Assembly: GCF_902167635.1 (NCBI RefSeq)
Contig: NZ_CABHMS010000011.1
Coordinates: forward strand, 2,501-66,500
Length of the DNA: 64,000 nt
Reading direction: 5' to 3'
Origin: Chitinophaga vietnamensis
GTDB taxonomy: Bacteria > Bacteroidota > Bacteroidia > Chitinophagales > Chitinophagaceae
Shown: positions 8,920 to 16,623 of the stretch, one piece after another
How positions within the stretch are numbered: the stretch's first letter is position 1
How the letters are laid out: each line of letters opens with the position of its first letter
The notes under the pieces: model-generated
What the model was told of the DNA's origin: nothing
Database searches by the model: none
What the model saw: the letters and a program-made list of their open reading frames with translations, nothing else
Program-made: the position numbers and the translations under genes

Positions 8920-9384
8920 ATGAGTGCTCAACACATCCATATACTCTATATCGACGATGAAATACATAATCTGAATGCTTTCAAGGCTTCATTCAGACGA
9001 CTTTACAACGTATTCACCGCCACTTCCGCAGAAGAAGCAGAAAAGCTGCTGGAAGATCATGAGTTTCATATCATCATCTCCGATCAGCGTATGCCGAGGA
9101 TGACTGGCATCGAATTTTTTGAATCGATACTGGAAAGATACCCCGAACCCATCCGCATGTTGCTGACCGGTTATGCCGATATTAATGCAGTAGTAGATGC
9201 TATCAACAAAGGACAGGTGTATAAATATTTCTCCAAACCCTGGAACGAAGAAGAGCTGAAACATAATATAGACAAGGCTTTCGAAGTATACTCCCTCCGC
9301 AAGGAAAACAAGGAACTCACTGCCAAACTGCTGGACGTAAACGAAAAGCTCGAATTTCTGGTAAGACAGAAGTTGATTTCCTGA
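8920..9384 (+). CDS. Stand-alone response regulator receiver protein
   Basis: 154 aa. Receiver domain from about residue 5 to 120 with the acidic pair in ILYIDDE, the phospho-acceptor Asp at about 55 (SDQRMP), the Thr in LLTGYAD and the Lys in SKPWNEEE. A short helical tail of about 30 residues follows, with no output domain. The receiver is of the type found in front of HD-GYP or kinase domains (DQRMP, PIRMLLTGYAD). It is strikingly similar to the receiver of the hybrid kinase at 50350, sharing the run LNAFKASFRR. No kinase gene lies beside it, so its partner is elsewhere, possibly in the 46-52 kb cluster (inference). Confidence 0.9.
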   Translation: MSAQHIHILYIDDEIHNLNAFKASFRRLYNVFTATSAEEAEKLLEDHEFHIIISDQRMPRMTGIEFFESILERYPEPIRMLLTGYADINAVVDAINKGQVYKYFSKPWNEEELKHNIDKAFEVYSLRKENKELTAKLLDVNEKLEFLVRQKLIS

Positions 9385-9522
9385 TTTACGGATTGCCTGA
9401 TTTATGAATTGACCCCGATCAAATCCCCCAAATCCCAAAATCCTCAAATCCGAAAATTCAAAAATCCCGACATTCGAAAATCCGTTAACTTGCAGCCTTT
9501 GTGAAACTTAATTTCTTCAATC

Positions 9523-10893
9523 ATGCAAGTTTGGAAAGATTACCAGGCCCAACATAAAGACCGTTTCCTGGATGAATTGCTCGCATTGTTACGCATTCCT
9601 TCTGTGAGTGCGGATTCCCGTTACAACAATGATACAGCGCAGTGCGCAGCAGCCGTTAAGCAACGCCTGATCGAAGCTGGCGCCGATAACGTAGAAGTAT
9701 GCCCCACTGCCGGCCATCCCATCGTGTATGGCGAAAAAATCATCAACCCTTCTTTACCCACCGTATTGGTTTACGGCCACTATGACGTGCAACCCGCAGA
9801 TCCGCTGGAACTGTGGCACAGCGGCCCTTTTGAGCCAGTGATCAAAAACGGTAACATATATGCCCGCGGCAGCGCGGACGACAAAGGCCAGTTCTACATG
9901 CACGTGAAAGCCTTTGAAACAATGAACAAAACCAACACCCTCCCCTGCAATATCAAATTTATGATCGAAGGGGAAGAAGAGGTAGGTTCTGCCAACCTCG
10001 GCGTTTTTGTTAAAGCCAACAAAGATCGTCTGAAAGCCGATGTGGTGCTGATCTCCGACACCTCTATGATCAGCCTGGAAAATCCTTCCATCGACACGGG
10101 CCTGCGCGGCCTCGCCTACATGGAAGTAGAAGTGACCGGCCCTAACCGCGACCTTCACAGCGGCGTTTACGGTGGCGCCGTTGCCAACCCCGCCACCATC
10201 CTGGCTAAAATGATCGCCAGCATGCACGACGACAATAATCACATCACCATACCAGGCTTCTACGATAAAGTACAGCAGCTCTCAGCTGAAGAAAGAGCCG
10301 CCCTCAACGCCGCTCCTTTCAACGAAGAAGAGTACAAGCAAGACCTCGGCGTAGATGAATTGTGGGGAGAAAAAGGCTATACTACCATCGAAAGAACCGG
10401 TATCCGTCCTACCCTCGAAGTAAACGGCATCTGGGGCGGTTACACCGGCGAAGGTTCCAAAACAGTACTGCCCTCCAAAGCATTCGCAAAGATCTCCATG
10501 CGCCTCGTTCCTAACCAGGACTGGCACGAGATCTCCGATCTGTTTGCCAAACATTTCACTGCTATCGCTCCGAAGAGCGTGAAAGTGAAAGTGACAGCGC
10601 ATCACGGCGGCAGCCCATATGTTACGCCTACTGATTCCGTTGCTTTCAAAGCAGCACACAAGGCTATCAGCACCACTTTCGGTAAAGAGCCGATCCCGGT
10701 GCGCGGCGGCGGCAGCATTCCCATTGTGGCACTGTTTGAAAAAGAACTGGGCCTCAAAACCGTATTGATGGGCTTTGGTCTCGACAGCGATAACCTGCAC
10801 TCTCCCAACGAAAAATACGGCCTCGATAATTATTACAAAGGCATTGAAACAATTCCTTATTTCCACCAGTTCTTTGCGGAACTAAGTAAATAA
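9523..10893 (+). CDS. M20-family dipeptidase
   Basis: 456 aa, cytoplasmic metallopeptidase of the M20 family, which uses two zinc ions to hydrolyse dipeptides. Motifs in order: VYGHYDVQP at about residue 86 (His and Asp), RGSADDKGQ at about 117 (bridging Asp), EGEEEVGS at about 150 (general-base Glu and zinc ligand), then DLHSGVYGG in the dimerisation/lid domain at about 210, and a C-terminal HSPNEKYG with the last His ligand. Length is normal for the group. It stands alone between the receiver gene and the S4 protein, and is followed by a large inverted repeat. Confidence 0.92.
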   Translation: MQVWKDYQAQHKDRFLDELLALLRIPSVSADSRYNNDTAQCAAAVKQRLIEAGADNVEVCPTAGHPIVYGEKIINPSLPTVLVYGHYDVQPADPLELWHSGPFEPVIKNGNIYARGSADDKGQFYMHVKAFETMNKTNTLPCNIKFMIEGEEEVGSANLGVFVKANKDRLKADVVLISDTSMISLENPSIDTGLRGLAYMEVEVTGPNRDLHSGVYGGAVANPATILAKMIASMHDDNNHITIPGFYDKVQQLSAEERAALNAAPFNEEEYKQDLGVDELWGEKGYTTIERTGIRPTLEVNGIWGGYTGEGSKTVLPSKAFAKISMRLVPNQDWHEISDLFAKHFTAIAPKSVKVKVTAHHGGSPYVTPTDSVAFKAAHKAISTTFGKEPIPVRGGGSIPIVALFEKELGLKTVLMGFGLDSDNLHSPNEKYGLDNYYKGIETIPYFHQFFAELSK

Positions 10894-10900
10894 GAGAGGA

Positions 10901-10976
10901 ATTTTCGGATTTTTTGATGTGAGAATTGGATGGACCTGATACTTCAAAAAATTCTTACATCAAAAAATCCGAAAAT
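10901..10976 (+). repeat. Long inverted repeat after the dipeptidase gene
   Basis: Arms of 27 nt (10901-10927 and 10950-10976) are identical except for one position, which is a G-U pair in plus-strand RNA. The loop is 22 nt. There is no strong T-run. The hairpin begins 7 nt after the stop codon and occupies almost the whole gap to the S4 gene. It belongs to the group of long intergenic palindromes discussed in the findings. Confidence 0.8.
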
Positions 10977-10991
10977 CTTAACTGTTCAATA

Positions 10992-11378
10992 ATGGAAAAA
11001 TTACGTGTAGACAAATACCTCTGGGCGATCCGCGTGTTCAAAACCCGCAGTCAGGCTGCTGATGCCTGCGATGGAGGTAAAGTGAAAATGAACGGTAATA
11101 CCGTGAAAGCCGCCAAACCTGTTGCTGTTGGCGACAAATTTGAAATTAAAACGGAAGCCCGCAAATGGGTGATCGAAGTAACCGGACTGCTTTATAACCG
11201 CGTTGCTTATAGCGAAGCTATCAAATACTACGTAGACAATACTCCTGAAGAAGATAAACTCGCCCCTGCCTATGTAGCGGCTGTTTTCCAGACCGGTAAA
11301 CGGCAAAGCAAGATCGGGCGCCCCACCAAAAAGGAACGCCGTACCCTCGACGATTTCATGGGCAACGAAGAAGAATAG
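10992..11378 (+). CDS. S4-domain RNA-binding protein, Hsp15-like
   Basis: 128 aa. An S4 RNA-binding domain occupies the first ~65 residues (RVDKYLWAIRVFKTRSQAADAC...GKVKMNG). A basic C-terminal tail follows (RQSKIGRPTKKERRTLDDF), as in the Hsp15/HslR family that binds free 50S subunits carrying nascent chains. The frame extends 22 codons upstream through the inverted repeat, but family members start at MEKLRVDKYL, so the ATG at 10992 is chosen. Confidence 0.9.
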   Translation: MEKLRVDKYLWAIRVFKTRSQAADACDGGKVKMNGNTVKAAKPVAVGDKFEIKTEARKWVIEVTGLLYNRVAYSEAIKYYVDNTPEEDKLAPAYVAAVFQTGKRQSKIGRPTKKERRTLDDFMGNEEE

Positions 11379-11382
11379 TCAC

Positions 11383-11715
11383 TCAGGGATAAGCGGCACG
11401 CAACGCAGCGCGCGCTTCTGCCGCATTGATCTCATCTGCATTGTACAAAGCGCATACGTTGCCATTCGTACGTGAAAAATGTGCGGCACTGGCCAGATTA
11501 TCTAATTGAGTGAGGGTCATCCAGTCGCTCACACAATCCCTGATGATCGGGCAAGTAAGCCCCAAACCATCTTCCGTAGTGATCATATAATCTCCTCCGG
11601 TAAGCAGGTCGTGGAATTGTTGCGCCTGATTGTTGAACTGAAATACCGTATTGCAGTTCTGCGGTTGTATGCCTGTTCTGGCAGTGGTGAAAGAAGGAAG
11701 TTTCATGGTGATCAT
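11383..11715 (-). CDS. Hypothetical protein
   Basis: 110 aa, not recognised. The start is ATG at 11715 or, giving MKLPSFTTARTG, at 11706. There is no signal peptide or membrane segment; three Cys are scattered along it and the C-terminus is Ala-rich. It is convergent with the S4 gene, with only 4 nt between the stop codons. It is called a gene mainly because it fills the gap in a sensible orientation and has a balanced composition; competing frames on the plus strand are shorter and less protein-like. Confidence 0.5.
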   Translation of the reverse strand: MITMKLPSFTTARTGIQPQNCNTVFQFNNQAQQFHDLLTGGDYMITTEDGLGLTCPIIRDCVSDWMTLTQLDNLASAAHFSRTNGNVCALYNADEINAAEARAALRAAYP

Positions 11716-11816
11716 TTTGAGGTGATACTAACAATACAATTACCCAAAGAGAATAGTTTAAACTGAAATGCTATAACAGCCGTGGGTGTTATATTCATAA
11801 ACAAAACCCTGTTTTT

Positions 11817-12659
11817 ATGAATGACCTCCAGAAGCTCAAAGTGCCCCCTACCTCTACGCTGGTGCTACAGTATGCACAAAAGTTCTATACCGGCAAAAAA
11901 GAAAAGCAATACCTTCAACTGATCGATTACAGTGGCGTAGCTGAGTTGGCGGCAAAGATAGACGCACTGTACAGCTCCTTCGATGAATTGATATGTCTCC
12001 GTAAATTCTGTATCCGGGAGATGATCCGGGAACGTTTTCTCGAAAACGGTATTCAGCAAGTACTGATCCTTGGTGGGGGCCTCGACCCGGTAACCATATT
12101 CCTGATGGAGCAATACGGCAACCGTATCAGCCATGTTTTTGAGGTCGACAACGGGTTTATAGAAGAGAAGGAGCAGCTGTTCCGCCAGCTGTTCGACTAT
12201 GGGCGGCGCATGCATTTCATCAAATGCGATATCACCGACAGCGACCTGCTGATGGCCAAGCTGGCCGTAGCCGGCTACCAGCCTGGCATTCCTACCATCG
12301 TCATCTTTGAAGGGGTGATCCATTATATCACCAATACCGAATTTGTATCGCTGTTCAGGTATTTCATGACCGACGATCATCGCAACATTGTGCTGATGGA
12401 TTATTCCCTGGTGCTGGAAGAGGCCACAGCAGCCTTTTACCAGCTACATAAGAATTTCCTGGATATGGTGGCCGATAGCCTGCGTATACCTTTCAACGTC
12501 AACTACCGCGATACAATACTGGACCTCGTAAGCCAGCTGGATGGCCAAGATGCCCGTATTCATACCTATCACGAGCTGGAAAAGCGGCTGTATGGCGAAA
12601 CCCGGCTATTCAAAGCCCGCGGGGAGGGCATTTTAGAGGTCATGAGCTTTCATATCTGA
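11817..12659 (+). CDS. Class I SAM-dependent methyltransferase, LCM-like
   Basis: 280 aa. Resembles the leucine carboxyl methyltransferase/PPM family of SAM-dependent enzymes. The glycine loop is VLILGGGLDPVT at about residue 82, an acidic residue that would hold the ribose follows in HVFEVDN at about 108, and a conserved FEGVIHYIT motif lies at about 163. In bacteria this family often modifies small molecules or polyketides; the substrate cannot be told from the sequence. It is a single gene upstream of lysA, which has its own promoter. Confidence 0.8.
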   Translation: MNDLQKLKVPPTSTLVLQYAQKFYTGKKEKQYLQLIDYSGVAELAAKIDALYSSFDELICLRKFCIREMIRERFLENGIQQVLILGGGLDPVTIFLMEQYGNRISHVFEVDNGFIEEKEQLFRQLFDYGRRMHFIKCDITDSDLLMAKLAVAGYQPGIPTIVIFEGVIHYITNTEFVSLFRYFMTDDHRNIVLMDYSLVLEEATAAFYQLHKNFLDMVADSLRIPFNVNYRDTILDLVSQLDGQDARIHTYHELEKRLYGETRLFKARGEGILEVMSFHI

Positions 12660-12743
12660 ATCTCCCTATATGAAAAAATTGCTTATTTAACCAGTAAAAA
12701 GCGGCGTGTTCCGAGTTTTATGAAAATTCTCGTTTTTGCGTAG

Positions 12744-12751
12744 TAATTTTG
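12744..12751 (+). promoter_or_regulatory. -7 box for lysA
   Basis: TAATTTTG, a perfect TAnnTTTG match, 30 nt upstream of the lysA start codon. No clean TTTG was found at -33. Confidence 0.5.
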
Positions 12752-12781
12752 CCCACTCATTCTTAAACCAAGGATTTATCA

Positions 12782-14008
12782 ATGCCTAAGCAAAGCGACG
12801 TACTCACTGCCGACTTTCTCGTGAAAGTGGCCCAGGAATTTGGTACACCGGTATACATCTACCATGCAGAGAAGATCAAAACCCAATATGAGAAGCTGCA
12901 AAAGGCCTTCCATAAGGCAGATACCCGCTTCTTTTACGCCTGTAAGGCATTGACCAATATCAACATCCTGAAGTATATCAACTCCATCGGCTGCGGCCTG
13001 GATACGGTATCCATCCAGGAAGTACAGCTGGGCCTCAAAGCCGGCTTTGATCCCAAGAACATCATCTTCACCCCTAACTGTGTAGACCTGCAGGAAATCA
13101 TTGCAGCCAAAGACCTGGGCGTGATCATCAATATCGATAATATCTCTATCCTGGAGCAGTTTGGCAACAAGTTCGGCGATAGCTATCCGATCTGTATCCG
13201 ACTGAATCCACACATCATGGCAGGAGGTAACTTCAAGATTTCCACCGGGCATATCGATAGCAAGTTCGGTATCTCCATTCACCAGCTGCGTCATATCGAG
13301 CGCATTGTGAAATCCACCAAACTGAAGGTGACCGGCCTGCACATGCATACCGGCTCCGAGATCAAAGACGTAGATGTGTTCCTGCGTGGCGTGGAGATCA
13401 TGTTCGAGATGGCACAGCATTTCCCGGACCTGCAATCCATCGATCTGGGCAGCGGCTTCAAAGTGGCCTACCAGCAAGGCGATCCTGAAACGGATATCGA
13501 TTTGCTGGGTAAAAAACTGACCGACGCCTTCAACAAATTTGCAGCGCAATACAGCCGTCCACTCCAACTGTGGTTTGAGCCAGGAAAGTACCTGGTGAGC
13601 CAGTGCGGTTACTTTGTGGTGAAAGCCAACGTGATCAAACAAACCACTGCCACCGTGTTCGTGGGCGTGAACTCCGGCTTCAATCATCTGATCAGGCCTA
13701 TGTTCTACGATGCGTTCCACCTGATCCGGAACATTTCCAATCCCAAAGGCACCGAGCGTATCTACACCGTGGTGGGTAACATCTGCGAAACCGATACCTT
13801 CGGCTGGGACCGCAAGATCAACGAAGTAAGGGAAGGCGATCTGCTTGTATTCTACAATGCCGGCGCCTACGGTTTTGAAATGTCGTCCAACTTCAACTCC
13901 CGCCTGAAACCCGCGGAAGTACTGATCAAAGACGGTAAAGCACAACTGATCCGCAAACGCGATACGATAGATGATCTGCTGAAAAACCAAATAGAAGTAA
14001 ATATTTAG
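12782..14008 (+). CDS. lysA: Diaminopimelate decarboxylase
   Basis: 408 aa, PLP-dependent fold-type III decarboxylase that makes L-lysine from meso-diaminopimelate, the last step of lysine synthesis. The PLP-binding Lys is in YACKALTN at about residue 55. The family motifs HMHTGSEI (about 194), DLGSGF (about 220) and the active-site Cys in GNICETDTFG (about 335) follow, then YNAGAYGFEMSSNFN with the substrate-binding Tyr. Length and motifs are complete. It stands alone and ends at a 36-bp inverted repeat. Confidence 0.95.
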   Translation: MPKQSDVLTADFLVKVAQEFGTPVYIYHAEKIKTQYEKLQKAFHKADTRFFYACKALTNINILKYINSIGCGLDTVSIQEVQLGLKAGFDPKNIIFTPNCVDLQEIIAAKDLGVIINIDNISILEQFGNKFGDSYPICIRLNPHIMAGGNFKISTGHIDSKFGISIHQLRHIERIVKSTKLKVTGLHMHTGSEIKDVDVFLRGVEIMFEMAQHFPDLQSIDLGSGFKVAYQQGDPETDIDLLGKKLTDAFNKFAAQYSRPLQLWFEPGKYLVSQCGYFVVKANVIKQTTATVFVGVNSGFNHLIRPMFYDAFHLIRNISNPKGTERIYTVVGNICETDTFGWDRKINEVREGDLLVFYNAGAYGFEMSSNFNSRLKPAEVLIKDGKAQLIRKRDTIDDLLKNQIEVNI

Positions 14009-14018
14009 ATATTTTCAT

Positions 14019-14092
14019 ATTTCGGTATTTAGAAATTGTATTGACGTTTTGTTGAACAACAAAACATCAATACAATTTCTAAATACCGAAAT
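14019..14092 (+). repeat. Long inverted repeat after lysA
   Basis: Two 36-nt arms (14019-14054 and 14057-14092) with a 2-nt loop, identical except for one position (C-A in plus-strand RNA, G-U in minus-strand RNA). It starts 10 nt after the lysA stop codon. It lacks a T-run and is far longer than a normal terminator. Confidence 0.85.
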
Positions 14093-14116
14093 TCATAAAT
14101 CCCAAAATATTTCCCC

Positions 14117-14124
14117 TAACTTTG
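14117..14124 (+). promoter_or_regulatory. -7 box for the GAF-protein gene
   Basis: TAACTTTG, a perfect -7 consensus, 79 nt upstream of the ATG at 14204 and just beyond the lysA hairpin. No clear -33 box. Confidence 0.5.
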
Positions 14125-14203
14125 CGTCTACAATAATATCCCCCTTGTTCCTGCGCTGTTTTCCATTGTGATTGGATTGAAATAACTTAGTTATTGTTAG
14201 ATT

Positions 14204-16537
14204 ATGAAGCTTTTAACTGCACACCAGGATCTGTTTAAAGACGAACAGTTGATCTCAACCAGGATTTCATTTGCTCCCTTTATACGTTTTCTCAAAGATA
14301 AAATCCGGCAAAATCATGATGGCCGGGCTACTTACTATAAATACATCATCGATAAATTCGAGGAAAACCCTGCCCTGCTGCAGCCGCTCCCCGAAGATGC
14401 CGACCTGGAGCCTTACCGCGAATACCTCGATATGGTGACCGCCGCTATCTTCCCTGTTACCATCGACAGCAAGAAAGATATCTACGGTATCAGCATACCA
14501 TACAAATTTGCCATCTTTTATTATTCCGAGATGTTCCAGCATCTCTTCACCGAAAACGGCACCATGCTGGCCGCCGTACCCCGCGGGGTTTCCCTCGCGA
14601 AGGTGAAGAAAGATAAGAAAATGTGGCTCTACAAGCTGATCCTGGAACGCATTTACCATTTCCCGATGGGGTATCAGAACGAGATCATTCATACCATCGA
14701 AGCGCCGGACGGATTGAGGCGTCATGTGAAAGTCAATATTGACGCACGTTTCGTGGATGTGAAGGTCAACAACGATGTACCTGCCACGCTCGACTACAAC
14801 CAGTTCTGCACCAAACAGGTGACCATGGAAAGGCTGGAAGAGTTTATCCCGCTGGATAAATTCAGCCTGGAGGGCTTTGCCATCTGGACCGTGGAAGACG
14901 TGACCCAGGCCGAAGCCCTCAACACCGTGAAAGGCCTCGTGATGAATATGCAATCCAGCAATGAACTGGAAAGCTACCGCACCCTCGAAAGATTGATACC
15001 CGCCGTATTAGGCATCTTCGATATCACCGCGCACGTGGTCCCCTTCCCGGAAGTGAACGGCAAACCCGTGCTGGAAGAGCAATTCGCAATATCCGACCCC
15101 ATGCTGGGCGTAGGTAATAAGAAACAGCAGCAAACACTTTTTGCACAAGTACAGGAACACTTATCAAAGCACCGCATGCCGCTGATCATCCCGGAAGTAT
15201 CGGAAGACAGCATCGCCGCCTATCCGTTCCTGAAATTTCTTCCGCTGAAAAAAGTGAGGAGCTTTATCCTCTTCCCTATCACCCATAAAAACGAAATCCT
15301 CGGTGTGCTGGAACTGGCTTCTTCCCGGCCCAATGCGCTGTCGGAAAGGCCTTTGTGGCAACTGCAAAATATTTATCCGTTACTGGTATTGATGCTCAAC
15401 CGCAGCATCGGGATACTGGAAAGTCGTATCAACGAAGTGATCAAAGAACAGTTCACCGCGCTGCAACCCGCTGTGGAGTGGAAGTTCGTGGATGCCGCCT
15501 GGAAATATCTCCTCACGCCGGAAACAGAAAGAAAAGATATCGGTAACATCAGCTTTGATGAAGTGTACCCCTTGTACGGCGCCGTTGATATCCGCAACTC
15601 TTCTGTGGAACAGGGCAATGCCATCCGGGAAGACCTGCAGGAACAATTGCAGCTGATCGGTGAAACATTACAAGCCATCGCCAAAGAAGTGCCGCTGCCG
15701 CTGCTGGAAGAGCTGCAGTTCAAAACGCAGGACCTGCTCAATAACCTCAGCCACAACCTGCAGGCCGGCGAAGATGTGAAGGTGAACGACTTCATGGACC
15801 AGGAAGTACAACCGGTACTGGAACACCTTTGTGAAAGCAACGACAAACTGCAACCGGTACTGCAAAATTATTTTTCCAAAGTAGATAAGTCCGAAGGCCA
15901 TGTATTCCACCACCGCAGGGAGTATGAGGAAAGTCTTGCGCAAGTGAATGCCGCTATCAGCCAGTACCTGGAAAAAGAAAGGCAATACATTCAGCAATCG
16001 TTTCCCTGCTATTTTGAAAAGTACCGCACGGATGGTATTGAATACACTATCTACATCGGGCAGTCGATTGCGCAGGAGAAGAAGTTCGATTCGCTCTACC
16101 TCCGTAACCTGCGCCTGTGGCAACTTTCATCGATGGCCAACATTGCGCGCATCACGCACAAGCTCAGTCCCAAGCTGAAGATACCCTTGATGACCACCCA
16201 GATGATCCTGATGCACAGCGCACCTATCACCATCAGCTTCCGCAACGACGAACGCCGTTTCGATGTGGAAGGCGCTTACAACATACGCTATGAGATCATC
16301 AAGAAAAGGATCGATAAAGTACATGTAAAAGATACCGGCGAAAGGCTCACTCAACCCGGCACCGTAGCCATCGTATATTCCAATGTGCGGGAGATGGAAG
16401 AATACCAAAAGTATATCACCTTCCTCCAAAGTAAAAATATCCTGAAACCTGAAGTTGAAATGCTGGACCTGGAAGAGCTCCAGGGTGTGAGCGGGCTGAA
16501 AGCCTTGCGGGTAACGGTAAACCTTGAACAGGAATAA
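14204..16537 (+). CDS. Large GAF-domain protein
   Basis: 777 aa, soluble, no signal peptide or membrane helix. A central GAF-like sensory domain at about residues 255-400 can be suspected from the pattern LERLIPAVLGIFDITAHVVPF ... IILFPITHKNEILGVLELASS, typical of GAF cores. The N-terminal ~250 and C-terminal ~370 residues match nothing I recognise; both are rich in charged helices. No kinase, cyclase or DNA-binding domain is evident. It is probably a Bacteroidota-specific cytoplasmic sensor or scaffold (inference). It is a single gene that converges on the metallophosphoesterase gene. Confidence 0.8.
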   Translation: MKLLTAHQDLFKDEQLISTRISFAPFIRFLKDKIRQNHDGRATYYKYIIDKFEENPALLQPLPEDADLEPYREYLDMVTAAIFPVTIDSKKDIYGISIPYKFAIFYYSEMFQHLFTENGTMLAAVPRGVSLAKVKKDKKMWLYKLILERIYHFPMGYQNEIIHTIEAPDGLRRHVKVNIDARFVDVKVNNDVPATLDYNQFCTKQVTMERLEEFIPLDKFSLEGFAIWTVEDVTQAEALNTVKGLVMNMQSSNELESYRTLERLIPAVLGIFDITAHVVPFPEVNGKPVLEEQFAISDPMLGVGNKKQQQTLFAQVQEHLSKHRMPLIIPEVSEDSIAAYPFLKFLPLKKVRSFILFPITHKNEILGVLELASSRPNALSERPLWQLQNIYPLLVLMLNRSIGILESRINEVIKEQFTALQPAVEWKFVDAAWKYLLTPETERKDIGNISFDEVYPLYGAVDIRNSSVEQGNAIREDLQEQLQLIGETLQAIAKEVPLPLLEELQFKTQDLLNNLSHNLQAGEDVKVNDFMDQEVQPVLEHLCESNDKLQPVLQNYFSKVDKSEGHVFHHRREYEESLAQVNAAISQYLEKERQYIQQSFPCYFEKYRTDGIEYTIYIGQSIAQEKKFDSLYLRNLRLWQLSSMANIARITHKLSPKLKIPLMTTQMILMHSAPITISFRNDERRFDVEGAYNIRYEIIKKRIDKVHVKDTGERLTQPGTVAIVYSNVREMEEYQKYITFLQSKNILKPEVEMLDLEELQGVSGLKALRVTVNLEQE

Positions 16538-16571
16538 TTTCCCTGATTTAACGCGAAGATTAACGAGATTC

Positions 16572-16606
16572 AAGCCCTTGAAGCGCTTTGAGCGCTTCAA
16601 GGGCTT
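16572..16606. terminator. Bidirectional terminator, GCCCTTGAAGCGC type
   Basis: Perfect 16-bp stem (16572-16587 and 16591-16606) with loop TTG, followed by a T-rich run on the plus strand. It lies between the convergent GAF-protein and metallophosphoesterase genes. Confidence 0.88.
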
Positions 16607-16623
16607 CTTTTTTATTTAAATCT

